A DNA stretch of 64,000 bases from Tragulus kanchil (taxonomy: Eukaryota > Chordata > Mammalia > Artiodactyla > Tragulidae). A program made the position numbers and the translations under genes. Of this stretch, positions 1-11,444 are shown piece by piece. The DNA lies in assembly GCA_022376925.1 (NCBI GenBank), contig JAIOJX010000032.1, positions 206,828,939 through 206,892,938 of the forward strand, given 5' to 3'. The notes under the pieces are model-generated. The model worked only from the letters and a program-made list of their open reading frames with translations. It ran no database searches and was not told the DNA's origin. How positions within the stretch are numbered: the first letter of the stretch is position 1; the number at the start of each line of letters is the position of its first letter.

Positions 1-187
1 CTACTAATAACTACGTGACTCTGCGAAAATCATTCGGAGTTTTACTTTCATCATTTCTAAAATGAGAAGAAGAATAACTATCTTATGAATCTTTTGCAGT
101 GGTTCTCAACCCGGATGAATATTAACATTGCTTTTTATTTTATTATTATTTTTTTACTGTGGCAGCCTATCTTACAAATTAAGTCAG

Positions 188-2368
188 AATCTCTGAAGGT
201 GAGATTGATAGCAATAGATTATAAAAGGTCCATGGATTATTCTAGCATACAATCAGGACTGAAAAATCACCGGTGAGGATTACGTGCTACTTGTGTAAAA
301 CAAAAGAAAACGACAACAGAAAATGTTACTTGTAAAGCAGTTCTTACTAGTTCCTAGTTACTCCCTAACTTAAGTGTCAAACCAGCAATTATACTTTTGG
401 TATAGGTTCTAAGATTGCACCACCAGGTGTCAGTCTGACCATACAAGTTGGTTCCTAGAAGTTTTTATTTACCTATTCTCTCAATAACAGGCATGTACCA
501 TCCCCATGAACATTTGTTGAGTACCTGTCTATCTTACGCCGGCTACGGTACTAGTACCATGTGATTTCTAATCATATGACAAGTAGACAGGGTAGTTATT
601 GCCTCAATCATGAGGAAACAGAAAAATTCCATGACTTAGACAGGATGTACAATAAGCAGCAGAATTGAGATTCAAGCTTCATTCATTCATTCACTCACTC
701 ATTCAAAAATACTGAACCTTACTATGCACAGGTACCGTACATAGTAATTCAGATCCAAAGGTGAACAAAGCACAATTCTTATCCTCTGGAAGTTCATTTT
801 ATCCTTTACTTGTAAATGTATTTTGGGGAAAAGGAGACATCTCATTTTACAGTTGTTTTGAGCCTCAGGTGAGCTATATCTAGAACTGAAATGCTCTGTT
901 CCTAAGAGGTTAAAACTGTCTTCATACAATTTCCTGGGATGGCTGTCCCATTGTACCAGCCATTATAATAAAATTTAAAAAGTTGAGAGCCTATTAATTG
1001 CCAATGAAGCTAGAGACGACATCTGTTTTATTACTGTCTCATTTGCTTATTTATATCCTCAGCAGCAAACTATTTGGATAGAGTGTCTAAGTTTCAGTGA
1101 ATGAATATTTGCTGAATGAATGAATGCCTAGTATTCTAAGCACTATGCATAAAAAGTCACAAGGGAAATGTTTAGAGAAGTCTGCATTGTATTGTGGTAA
1201 GCAGATTTGAATATTTCCTTCCAAAATTTGTTCTAAAAGGCTCCAGTTAATTCACCTCTGAGATGGGAAAGTCTCACAATCTCTGAAGGTGAGATTGATA
1301 GCAATAGATTATAAAAGGTCCATGGATTATTCTAGCATACAATCAGGACTGAAAAATCACCGGTGAGGATTACGTGCTACTTGTGTAAAACAAAAGAAAA
1401 CGACAACAGAAAATGTTACTTGTAAAGCAGTTCTTACTAGTTCCTAGTTACTCCCTAACTTAAGTGTCAAACCAGCAATTATACTTTTGGTATAGGTTCT
1501 AAGATTGCACCACCAGGTGTCAGTCTGACCATACAAGTTGGTTCCTAGAAGTTTTTATTTACCTATTCTCTCAATAACAGGCATGTACCATCCCCATGAA
1601 CATTTGTTGAGTACCTGTCTATCTTACGCCGGCTACGGTACTAGTACCATGTGATTTCTAATCATATGACAAGTAGACAGGGTAGTTATTGCCTCAATCA
1701 TGAGGAAACAGAAAAATTCCATGACTTAGACAGGATGTACAATAAGCAGCAGAATTGAGATTCAAGCTTCATTCATTCATTCACTCACTCATTCAAAAAT
1801 ACTGAACCTTACTATGCACAGGTACCGTACATAGTAATTCAGATCCAAAGGTGAACAAAGCACAATTCTTATCCTCTGGAAGTTCATTTTATCCTTTACT
1901 TGTAAATGTATTTTGGGGAAAAGGAGACATCTCATTTTACAGTTGTTTTGAGCCTCAGGTGAGCTATATCTAGAACTGAAATGCTCTGTTCCTAAGAGGT
2001 TAAAACTGTCTTCATACAATTTCCTGGGATGGCTGTCCCATTGTACCAGCCATTATAATAAAATTTAAAAAGTTGAGAGCCTATTAATTGCCAATGAAGC
2101 TAGAGACGACATCTGTTTTATTACTGTCTCATTTGCTTATTTATATCCTCAGCAGCAAACTATTTGGATAGAGTGTCTAAGTTTCAGTGAATGAATATTT
2201 GCTGAATGAATGAATGCCTAGTATTCTAAGCACTATGCATAAAAAGTCACAAGGGAAATGTTTAGAGAAGTCTGCATTGTATTGTGGTAAGCAGATTTGA
2301 ATATTTCCTTCCAAAATTTGTTCTAAAAGGCTCCAGTTAATTCACCTCTGAGATGGGAAAGTCTCACA
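188..2368. repeat. D1: direct tandem duplication, unit 1,090 bp
   Basis: Positions 188-1277 recur at 1278-2368 with a constant offset of 1,090 and no difference at the points I compared. The left edge is after 'aagtcag', the junction follows 'gtctcac', and the right edge is at the same 'gtctcac' followed by new sequence. At most 1-3 bp of microhomology is present. The unit contains a short ATTC-type run (about 690-713 and its copy) and otherwise no mobile element or gene that I recognise. Most likely an unmerged assembly overlap. Confidence 0.97.
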
Positions 2369-2609
2369 GATCTTGGAAGAGATTCTAAATGAGCCAGGGA
2401 CTAGAGAACTGTTTTATTACTATTTGATCCGTGGTTCCAAAGTCTAATGGCTACTCTGGAGCTTGTTCCATGTCATAAAGATATCAGCTGTTATCCATCT
2501 CTGAGTCGTCATTCACTAACCAAGCAGTTTGACCATGAGGATCCGCAGGATTACCAGATTGGGTCAGACCCATCATCCAGTTAATAGTCTCTTGTCTTCG
2601 ATCAAAAAT

Positions 2610-3206
2610 TATTCTATATGTGTTAATATATTGTATTTGTCCTTCTCTTTCTGACTGACTTCACTTTTTATGGTACGTTCTAGATCCAGCCACCTCATTA
2701 GGGCTGATTCTTCTGCATTTCTCTTTACAGCTGTGTAGTATTCCATTGTATATATGTACCAGAGCTTTTGGATCCATTCATTCGTCGATGGGCATCTAGG
2801 TTGCTTCCATGTTCTGGCTATTGTATAGAGAGCTGCAATGAACATTGGGGTACAGGTGCTTCTTTCAGATTGTATATAGAATCTAGTAGGATGGTGATGA
2901 TGGCACACGCAGTGAAGCGATAGAAAGACAGACATGGACAGTGGACATATGGACATTGTGGGGAAGGAACAGTGGGTGAGAGGCGTAAAGGAAGTAGCAT
3001 GAAGGCCTGTACTATCATAAGTGCAGAAAATAGCTATAGCCATTGCTCTGTGAGAAAAGCAGATTCTTCAGGGGTGCTGTGTGATGGTTGGGAGGGGTGG
3101 GAAGGGGGAAATATACATATGACTAATCTGGGAACATACATATCTGTAAACAACAAAACTGTAAAAGTTAAAAGTAAAGTAAAAGTTAAAAAAAAGTTAT
3201 TTTAGT
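2610..3206 (+). mobile_element. L1 LINE 3' end with 5' inversion (first copy)
   Basis: Read on the minus strand, 2,610-2,878 encodes the C-terminal end of L1 ORF2p, including the family signature WYIYTMEYYTAVKRN and a following SEVSQKEKDKYN stretch. From about 2,879 the orientation flips and plus-strand L1 3' UTR follows, ending in an A-rich tail at 3,186-3,200. A head-to-head joint of this kind is the known product of twin priming during L1 insertion. The element is truncated and cannot be active. The same insertion appears again at 3,661-4,250 through D2. Confidence 0.85.
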
Positions 3207-3660
3207 AGTGTTTCTTCAACTTGGTTATGAATTAGAATCACTTGGTGGAGCTTTGAAAGAATAAATGCCTAGTATTCTAAGCACTATGCATAAAAAGTCA
3301 CAAGGGAAATGTTTAGAGAAGTCTGCATTGTATTGTGGTAAGCAGATTTGAATATTTCCTTCCAAAATTTGTTCTAAAAGGCTCCAGTTAATTCACCTCT
3401 GAGATGGGAAAGTCTCACAGATCTTGGAAGAGATTCTAAATGAGCCAGGGACTAGAGAACTGTTTTATTACTATTTGATCCGTGGTTCCAAAGTCTAATG
3501 GCTACTCTGGAGCTTGTTCCATGTCATAAAGATATCAGCTGTTATCCATCTCTGAGTCGTCATTCACTAACCAAGCAGTTTGACCATGAGGATCCGCAGG
3601 ATTACCAGATTGGGTCAGACCCATCATCCAGTTAATAGTCTCTTGTCTTCGATCAAAAAT

Positions 3661-4250
3661 TATTCTATATGTGTTAATATATTGTATTTGTCCTTCTCTT
3701 TCTGACTGACTTCACTTTTTATGGTACGTTCTAGATCCAGCCACCTCATTAGGGCTGATTCTTCTGCATTTCTCTTTACAGCTGTGTAGTATTCCATTGT
3801 ATATATGTACCAGAGCTTTTGGATCCATTCATTCGTCGATGGGCATCTAGGTTGCTTCCATGTTCTGGCTATTGTATAGAGAGCTGCAATGAACATTGGG
3901 GTACAGGTGCTTCTTTCAGATTGTATATAGAATCTAGTAGGATGGTGATGATGGCACACGCAGTGAAGCGATAGAAAGACAGACATGGACAGTGGACATA
4001 TGGACATTGTGGGGAAGGAACAGTGGGTGAGAGGCGTAAAGGAAGTAGCATGAAGGCCTGTACTATCATAAGTGAAGAAAATAGCTATAGCCATTGCTCT
4101 GTGAGAAAAGGGGATCCTTCAGGGGTGCTGTGTGATGGTTGGGAGGGGTGGGAAGGGGGGGATATACAGATGACTAATCTGGGAACATACATATCTGTAA
4201 ACAACAAAACTCTGTAAAAGTTAAAAGTAAAATAAAAGTTAAAAAAAATT
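3661..4250 (+). mobile_element. L1 LINE 3' end with 5' inversion (second copy)
   Basis: Second copy of the twin-primed L1 through duplication D2. The inverted ORF2 part is 3,661-3,929 and the plus-strand 3' UTR is 3,930-4,250. This copy has the fuller tail ('ctctgtaaaagtt'), which matches the independent tails at 5,706-5,909, 45,605-45,679 and 62,049-62,105. It is probably the more accurate of the two copies. It is not an extra insertion. Confidence 0.85.
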
Positions 4251-4257
4251 TATTTTA

Positions 4258-4400
4258 GTAGTGTTTCTTCAACTTGGTTATGAATTAGAATCACTTGGTG
4301 GAGCTTTGAAAGAATAAACTACAGGTCCCTGGATCGTATTCCAACCTAATGAAGCAGAATCCCTGGAACTAGGAAGAGGACCTGGGATGCTGATCTAGGA
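4258..4400 (-). mobile_element. MER5-like hAT-Charlie remnant
   Basis: Contains the diverged core pattern of MER5-type non-autonomous DNA transposons: 'ttagaatcac' with '(t)ggagcttt', then 'ctacag.tccctgga' and 'aatgaagcagaatccctgga'. The L1 tail abuts its left edge. The truncated start of the same remnant is seen at 3,208-3,263 in the first copy of D2. Orientation is uncertain. Confidence 0.55.
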
Positions 4401-5691
4401 CAGTCTGGTTCACTCATGTCTGCTTCTGCAGTTCATAAGTTTGCTCTAATCATTTCTGAATTCTGACTATATTCCCTCATTGGATAATGAGTTCCATGTA
4501 TTTATTATCTACAGTTTGAAGTATTCTTTCTTCTTATGAGTCCTCATCTTAACTGTACTGGAAGTTTGTCAATTACATTGTAATCCTAGGATTTGAGGAT
4601 TTGAGAGCACAGTTCCTGTTGGTCTTACCCATGCTGCTTATGATCCTATAGACTTAGTTCACCCCCTAAAGCATGCCTAGCAGTCACATGCCCATTCTTG
4701 AGATTTTTCTTGGTTTAGATGCAGCTCTGGCTTTATTAAGTGATCCATTTTGCATGAATAAGACAACCTTTGTCCCCTCAATGCAATTGCAGAAAAATAA
4801 TATCTGCTTCTGATGATTGTGAGCTGGGATTGTTGTTGCATAGGTCATTCGGGACAAGGTAAGCACTTGCTGCAGGTTTGGGTTAAAGTCCTGTTATGAG
4901 TCTAGTCAGCTTGTTAGCTTTGGAGACATGAAAAAGGGGAATATACTTTCACTTAATAACTAAATGACTAACATAATCCTTTGGAATGACAGTCTCATTG
5001 GTTTGTGGAACAGAGACCAGAGGAGGTAGTGGGGCAGGAGTATTTACAGTGAAGTACACACGGGAGTGAATAGAGAACTAGAATACCAGGGTCACAGACC
5101 TGCCAAATAGAATGAAAAAGGGTCTGGTTTAACCACCTCCTTAACAGGAGGGGTGCTAAATAGTAGGTGATAGAGAGCCACAGTTGGGGTGATCATTTTG
5201 GAATCTCTTAATATCCTTTGATAAGTTAAAGTTTCTAAGTAGCATTACCCACATGTTAAAAAGAATGAGAGGAGAAAGAAGGCTTAGGAGAGTGACAGAA
5301 AGGGAGAAGTGTTACCACATCATAGCCTATGCATCCCTCCATACAAGTTAGGCCTGGCCAGGATCTGTTTGCACAGAAAACCTACTGGTGCTTGGTTGAA
5401 AATTTGTAATACTCCAGTGATGAGATTTCTGGTTGTATTTCCTTATGGAGCTCAACAATAAACTGGTTCTCAAATTAAGTTATTAGAAAAAAGATTTCCA
5501 GGGACTGATTCACCCAAGATGAAAATACTGTGGCCTCTGATTCCAACACAGGAGTTCAAAGATGGGCTGACTCCCTTTATGAATCAACACTCAAAATAAT
5601 AATAGCTTTTCGTGGCATTTCTTTTCATCTAGAAATTTCAAAGCATCTCACAAACATGTGCCCATTCCACGGTTAACTGATTAAGCCACAT
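4401..5691. other. Unique intergenic stretch, nothing recognised
   Basis: About 1.3 kb outside any duplication. I see no mobile element I can name, no long open frame, no CpG cluster and no RNA gene. Confidence 0.5.
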
Positions 5692-5923
5692 CTCTGACAA
5701 TCATCCTTTTTTTTTTTAGCTTTTATTTTACTTTTAACTTTTACAGAGTTTTGTCGTTTACAGATATGTATGTTCCCAGATTAGTCATCTGTATATCCCC
5801 CCCATTCCACCCCTCCCGACCATCACACAGCACCCCTGAAGGATCTCCTTTTCTCACAGAGCAATGACTATAGCTATTTTCTTCACTTATGATAATACAG
5901 GCCTTCATGCTCTGACAATCATC
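5692..5923 (-). mobile_element. 5'-truncated L1 3' tail with 14-bp target-site duplication
   Basis: Positions 5,706-5,909 hold an inverted copy of the L1 3' end seen at 4,250: T run, 'acttttacagagttttg', 'cagatatgta', then the 'atccttcaggggtgctgtgtg' region in reverse. It is flanked by the perfect direct repeat ctctgacaatcatc at 5,692-5,705 and 5,910-5,923, as expected for target-primed reverse transcription. D3 begins inside it, so its 5' part appears again at 6,840-6,960. Confidence 0.88.
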
Positions 5924-7881
5924 TTTTCCGTGGGATCCTTGCATCAATTGATGGCTGAACTGGAAATACGGTGTGGGCCTCTTGATTCAAGGTCTCACAT
6001 TCAACACTCCCTCTCTTCACCACCCAATCTGCAGTAGTCTCTGGTGCTCCCTTGGGGCATAGTTCTTGATAGGGGCATAGTTCTTGATAGAGGCTTGTGT
6101 GTCAGATCTGCTTGCTGCTTTGCTGCGTTCACCTCCCACTGACCGCACTTCTGGTTCCCTGTGTCCTGGCAGCTGGGTTGTGCCTTGGTTATTTGGAATG
6201 TGAGAATTGTTGAAGAATCTCTAGGGATTCTTCATGTCTTGTTTTTCTTCAGCCCAATTCACAGCTCCCCGACAATCTCAGGGCCATCAAAGTGCTGCAT
6301 CCTGTAGTGTATTCTTCCTCTCCTATTTTCATCCTCATTTCCCCTCTGGAGAAGAAGAGGAAACCACAGAACAAGAGCGTTTGAGACAGGCAGAAATGAG
6401 AAGGAAAAGTCTTGTCTTTCCTGTCAGTTTGTCCTCTTGTTCCCAAGCAGGGGCTCGAGGCCATGAGCCCTGACCCTCCGTGGAAGATTAGCAGGATGCT
6501 TCTATGCTTCCATCCCTCCTCCTGAGGGAACAGACTTCTTAATTTTTTTATCTGAAGCAGGAATGACTCAGTGCAGACCACTGGTGGGGAAATCCATCTC
6601 AGAGACTGAGAGAGAAGTAGCAGAGGGCCACCACTGGCCCAGCATTTTCATTTAATCTGCAGACCAGATTGGTTCACCGAATTTAGCAGTTTGTTCTCCC
6701 TCTGCCCACTGTTGGCAACTGAAGGAATGACCCTGTCTGTCTGTGGGAGTCCAACAGAAACAAGAGACAAAATTTCAAATTCATAATCCAGGGAAGGCAC
6801 TGTACACACTTTTATGGAAGGCTTTATTTAGTCAGTCAACTGTATATCCCCCATTCCACCCCTCCCGACCATCACACAGCACCCCTGAAGGATCTCCTTT
6901 TCTCACAGAGCAATGACTATAGCTATTTTCTTCACTTATGATAATACAGGCCTTCATGCTCTGACAATCATCTTTTCCGTGGGATCCTTGCATCAATTGA
7001 TGGCTGAACTGGAAATACGGTGTGGGCCTCTTGATTCAAGGTCTCACATTCAACACTCCCTCTCTTCACCACCCAATCTGCAGTAGTCTCTGGTGCTCCC
7101 TTGGGGCATAGTTCTTGATAGGGGCATAGTTCTTGATAGAGGCTTGTGTGTCAGATCTGCTTGCTGCTTTGCTGCGTTCACCTCCCACTGACCGCACTTC
7201 TGGTTCCCTGTGTCCTGGCAGCTGGGTTGTGCCTTGGTTATTTGGAATGTGAGAATTGTTGAAGAATCTCTAGGGATTCTTCATGTCTTGTTTTTCTTCA
7301 GCCCAATTCACAGCTCCCCGACAATCTCAGGGCCATCAAAGTGCTGCATCCTGTAGTGTATTCTTCCTCTCCTATTTTCATCCTCATTTCCCCTCTGGAG
7401 AAGAAGGGGAAACCACAGAACAAGAGCGTTTGAGACAGGCAGAAATGAGAAGGAAAAGTCTTGTCTTTCCTGTCAGTTTGTCCTCTTGTTCCCAAGCAGG
7501 GGCTCGAGGCCATGAGCCCTGACCCTCCGTGGAAGATTAGCAGGATGCTTCTATGCTTCCATCCCTCCTCCTGAGGGAACAGACTTCTTAATTTTTTTAT
7601 CTGAAGCAGGAATGACTCAGTGCAGACCACTGGTGGGGAAATCCATCTCAGAGACTGAGAGAGAAGTAGCAGAGGGCCACCACTGGCCCAGCATTTTCAT
7701 TTAATCTGCAGACCAGATTGGTTCACCGAATTTAGCAGTTTGTTCTCCCTCTGCCCACTGTTGGCAACTGAAGGAATGACCCTGTCTGTCTGTGGGAGTC
7801 CAACAGAAACAAGAGACAAAATTTCAAATTCATAATCCAGGGAAGGCACTGTACACACTGATGGAAGGCTTTATTTAGTCA
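5789..7881. repeat. D3: direct tandem duplication, unit about 1,050 bp
   Basis: Positions 5,789-6,839 recur at 6,840-7,881. The offset is 1,051 at the left edge and 1,049 after a run of 7 C becomes 5 C at the start of copy 2. Other differences are gaagagg/gaagggg (6,355) and 'cttttatgg'/'ctgatgg' (6,810) near the end of copy 1. Apart from the L1 tail, the unit holds no recognised element. It includes an internal short repeat of 'gggcatagttcttgata' (6,055-6,090). Confidence 0.97.
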
Positions 7882-8364
7882 TGCACCACCACTGTACCTT
7901 TACCTACTAATTACTAATAACCACTAGTGATCATTACATGATAATTAGCACGTGCTTTTATATATATATAACTCCCATAGCACCACCCCAAAATAAATGA
8001 TGGTGTAGGGTAGGAAGACTGCTGCTAGAGACAACAACTGACTCATTCATTCACTGAACATTTAGTAAACGACTTTGGTCAAGGGCCCACGCCAAGGGCT
8101 GTGAGCAGGATGGATGGGTTCCTGATATCACAGTGCTGCTTCATGATGATACACATCATGGAAGATTGCTCATGGGATGTGTGTATCCAAAACAGAAGTG
8201 CAATGTGTCTAACAGGGGCACCCAACCCAGTGGTGGCTGGGAGAGGAGCCGTTTACAGGCCCCGCTGTGTACTTTGAAGGTGAGATCTATAGGATGAGAA
8301 GGAGCCAGTACATGGAACCGAACTTAGGGCGTGAGCATGCCCATCGTGCGTGCCTGGCGTGTGT
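7882..8364. other. Unique intergenic stretch, nothing recognised
   Basis: AT-rich to mixed sequence with a short TA run near 7,960-7,970. No gene or mobile element identified. Confidence 0.45.
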
Positions 8365-8530
8365 GCCCAGTTGTATCCAACGCTTCTCGACCCCATGGAC
8401 TGTAGCCTACCAGGTTCCTCTGTCCGTGGAATTTTCCAGGGAAGAATACTGGAGTGGGTTGCCATTTGCTTCTGTAGGGGATCTTCTTGACCCAGGAAAT
8501 CTCCTGTGTCTCCTGCATTGGTAGGCAGAT
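8365..8530 (-). mobile_element. Bov-tA SINE
   Basis: Shows the ruminant Bov-tA pattern in reverse: 'ccccatggactgtagcc', 'aatactggagtgggttgcca', 'ggggatcttc', 'ctcctgcattggtaggcag'. The tRNA-derived head is at the right end. Moderately diverged; no clear target-site duplication was found. Confidence 0.85.
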
Positions 8531-8534
8531 TATC

Positions 8535-9315
8535 ACGCTGCAGCTGGGAAGCCTAACCTTAGGGTAAACCTACACTATTGGTATAATTTCCCCAGAACAT
8601 AATATTAACCCTTTAAAGTAACTCCCAAGCTCTATCAAATGCAGTGCCTCCAACTCTGCTTCTGTATAGTGAGATGTTACCCTGGGAAAGTGTGAAATTT
8701 TATACCATTGGAAGATGTCATTATTGTTACTCCAGAGAGTATTTCAGAGAAAAAAGACGGCAGGAGGGAAATGGGAGTAAAAATCAGGTTCTTCTATTTT
8801 CACACCCAGGCTGAATTCTCCATGCCCTAGGGATAATCTGGGTCTGACTCTGCTTGTCTGCCTTCCCTTGAGCAATAACATCCTTCTTATCAGCTGCTGC
8901 TCTGAGAAGACATTAATGTCTTTTGCAGGAAACTAACAGGAAAAGAAAGAAAGCCTACTACTAAATATACTTCCTGAGGGCAAAATGAAATGGCTGCTGC
9001 TCTGGATGCCTGTAGGAAAAGGCTGAATAAATAAACATACCATCCCCATTGTGTAGGCAGGCTTCCTGGGGGCAAATCCTCCTGTCTCAGCCCCTCTTCC
9101 CTTCTAAAATTGGCCATCCTGCAAAAGAGCAGACAGAGATCTCTGGCTACTAAGAGGTGTTGAGACTTACTTCTAATTTTCCTCTTTCTCAAACCAGAGG
9201 AAACACAGAGTTAGAAGAAGAGGAAGACAAGTGACAGGAAGAACTTGATGTTGCCACACAGCTCTCCTTTTACCCCACAGATCTTTCCCCACAACTTCTG
9301 CTTTGAGCTTTTTGG
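8535..9315. other. Unique intergenic stretch, nothing recognised
   Basis: No repeat family, gene or structured RNA recognised. A minus-strand open frame of about 100 codons at 8,890-9,192 has no recognisable domain. Confidence 0.45.
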
Positions 9316-11444
9316 TGCACAAATCTGGAAACACCTAGGGACATGTCCAGAGAAGAACGGGGCAGTGCTGGGGCATCTCAGAAAATCATGGGGCCTGTTT
9401 CAATCTTCAGTGCACAGGTGACTTGATTTGGAGGCAGAGGTGTCACTATTATTATCTGTATTTATTTATTTACGAGTATTTATTGAATGCTAATGGTCTA
9501 GCACCACAGAAGAAACTGCTTGAGATGGTGACTTTGAATCAGGAAACAGCTCAGGTTGAAAAGATCCTAAGGCATTTCCTTGTGAGGATAGTTTTTTCTT
9601 CTGCCTGTAACACAGACAAAAGGAATGAATGCATACAACCATAAAGAGAGGGAAGAGAGGAAGGAGAGAATATTTGAGTAGATACTACTGGCCTGAAAAG
9701 ATGAGGTGAGGTAAGCTTTGAACGTAGACCTGTGTGTTTCTATAGTGCTTTTGGAGTAAAGATAATTTATGCTTTAGGAGTTCCTCCCCCACTCCACCAC
9801 CATTTTTCTCATACTCATGGGTTAGCCCTGAGAAATGACTCAAAGCCAAAATAATGGGGTTTCCTTGATTATAGTTCCTCATTTTCTCTGGCTACAAGCC
9901 AGCCCTCAATGTCCTCCTCCTTCATAAGGAAGTCACTCAGCTCAGCCTTGTTGGGTCACTCTGTTGTTCATGTGGCAAACTGGACTTTCTTCTTTCAACT
10001 TGCTAATTGCATAACTGCTCTCTCTTCAGTCTCTTGATTCTGACTGCTCCCAGTCCAGGTGTCCATTCTGCCTCGTGGACGCCTTCACTCCATCCACAGT
10101 CTGGTAGGAGCCCCCTTTCTCTCATCTTCAGTTAAGGAATGACAGCAGGCTGCAGAATGACAGGCTTTTTTGGAAAGGAGCAAAAGTCACCCCTCACTCT
10201 GGAACTTTAATGGAGCCAGATTCAGACTTCTGCACATTGAAGGTACTGCCATAATTACCCCCACTTGCTGGTTTTGAGCATGCCTTTCTTAATATAAGGC
10301 TGGAAGGAAATTAGCCGGGATCATGGCTTTGTTACTTTTTACCAATTAGAATTGTGGTCTGGCAAATATAGGTATGCACAAATCTGGAAACACCTAGGGA
10401 CATGTCCAGAGAAGAACGGGCAGTGCTGGGGCATCTCAGAAAATCATGGGGCCTGTTTCAATCTTCAGTGCACAGGTGACTTGATTTGGAGGCAGAGGTG
10501 TCACTATTATTATCTGTATTTATTTATTTACGAGTATTTATTGAATGCTAATGGTCTAGCACCACAGAAGAAACTGCTTGAGATGGTGACTTTGAATCAG
10601 GAAACAGCTCAGGTTGAAAAGATCCTAAGGCATTTCCTTGTGAGGATAGTTTTTTCTTCTGCCTGTAACACAGACAAAAGGAATGAATGCATACAACCAT
10701 AAAGAGAGGGAAGAGAGGAAGGAGAGAATATTTGAGTAGATACTACTGGCCTGAAAAGATGAGGTGAGGTAAGCTTTGAACGTAGACCTGTGTGTTTCTA
10801 TAGTGCTTTTGGAGTAAAGATAATTTATGCTTTAGGAGTTCCTCCCCCACTCCACCACCATTTTTCTCATACTCATGGGTTAGCCCTGAGAAATGACTCA
10901 AAGCCAAAATAATGGGGTTTCCTTGATTATAGTTCCTCATTTTCTCTGGCTACAAGCCAGCCCTCAATGTCCTCCTCCTTCATAAGGAAGTCACTCAGCT
11001 CAGCCTTGTTGGGTCACTCTGTTGTTCATGTGGCAAACTGGACTTTCTTCTTTCAACTTGCTAATTGCATAACTGCTCTCTCTTCAGTCTCTTGATTCTG
11101 ACTGCTCCCAGTCCAGGTGTCCATTCTGCCTCGTGGACGCCTTCACTCCATCCACAGTCTGGTAGGAGCCCCCTTTCTCTCATCTTCAGTTAAGGAATGA
11201 CAGCAGGCTGCAGAATGACAGGCTTTTTTGGAAAGGAGCAAAAGTCACCCCTCACTCTGGAACTTTAATGGAGCCAGATTCAGACTTCTGCACATTGAAG
11301 GTACTGCCATAATTACCCCCACTTGCTGGTTTTGAGCATGCCTTTCTTAATATAAGGCAGGCAGGAAATTAGACTGGATCATGGCTTTGTTACTCATATT
11401 TTATGAGCCCTAATTCTAGAATTGTGGTCTGGCAAATATAGGTA
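9316..11444. repeat. D4: direct tandem duplication, unit about 1,059 bp
   Basis: Positions 9,316-10,374 recur at 10,375-11,444. Copy 2 has one G fewer near its start (gaacggggc/gaacgggc). The last 70 bp of copy 1 are degraded relative to copy 2: 'ctggaaggaaattagccggg' against 'caggcaggaaattagactgg', and 'tttttaccaattag' replacing a longer stretch. Errors sit on both sides of the junction. No mobile element is recognised inside the unit. Confidence 0.97.

Larger units (their letters stand above)
2213..4314. repeat. D2: direct tandem duplication, unit 1,051 bp
   Basis: Positions 2213-3263 recur at 3264-4314. Differences cluster at 3024-3200, in the last quarter of the upstream copy: agtgcag/agtgaag, a changed block near 3057-3067, a shortened G run, a missing CT in the L1 tail, and A-run changes. 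The rest appears identical. The unit carries the 5'-inverted L1 and the edge of a MER5-like element. The start of this unit also lies inside copy 2 of D1, so its first 155 bp or so occur three times. Confidence 0.97.

Noticed and set aside
660..720. ATTC/ACTC repeat as a CRISPR-like or satellite array
   Set aside because: Only a handful of tetranucleotide units; an ordinary short simple repeat.
2609..4094. 144-codon minus-strand frames at 2,609-3,043 and 3,660-4,094 as a duplicated gene pair
   Set aside because: Their C-terminal half is the end of L1 ORF2p, the N-terminal half is read through the inverted 3' UTR, and the pair is D2.
6234..6581. Overlapping small frames at 6,234-6,473 (+) and 6,249-6,581 (-), repeated at 7,283-7,630
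   Set aside because: The repetition is not evidence of selection because it comes from D3. There is no domain, signal peptide or splice context.
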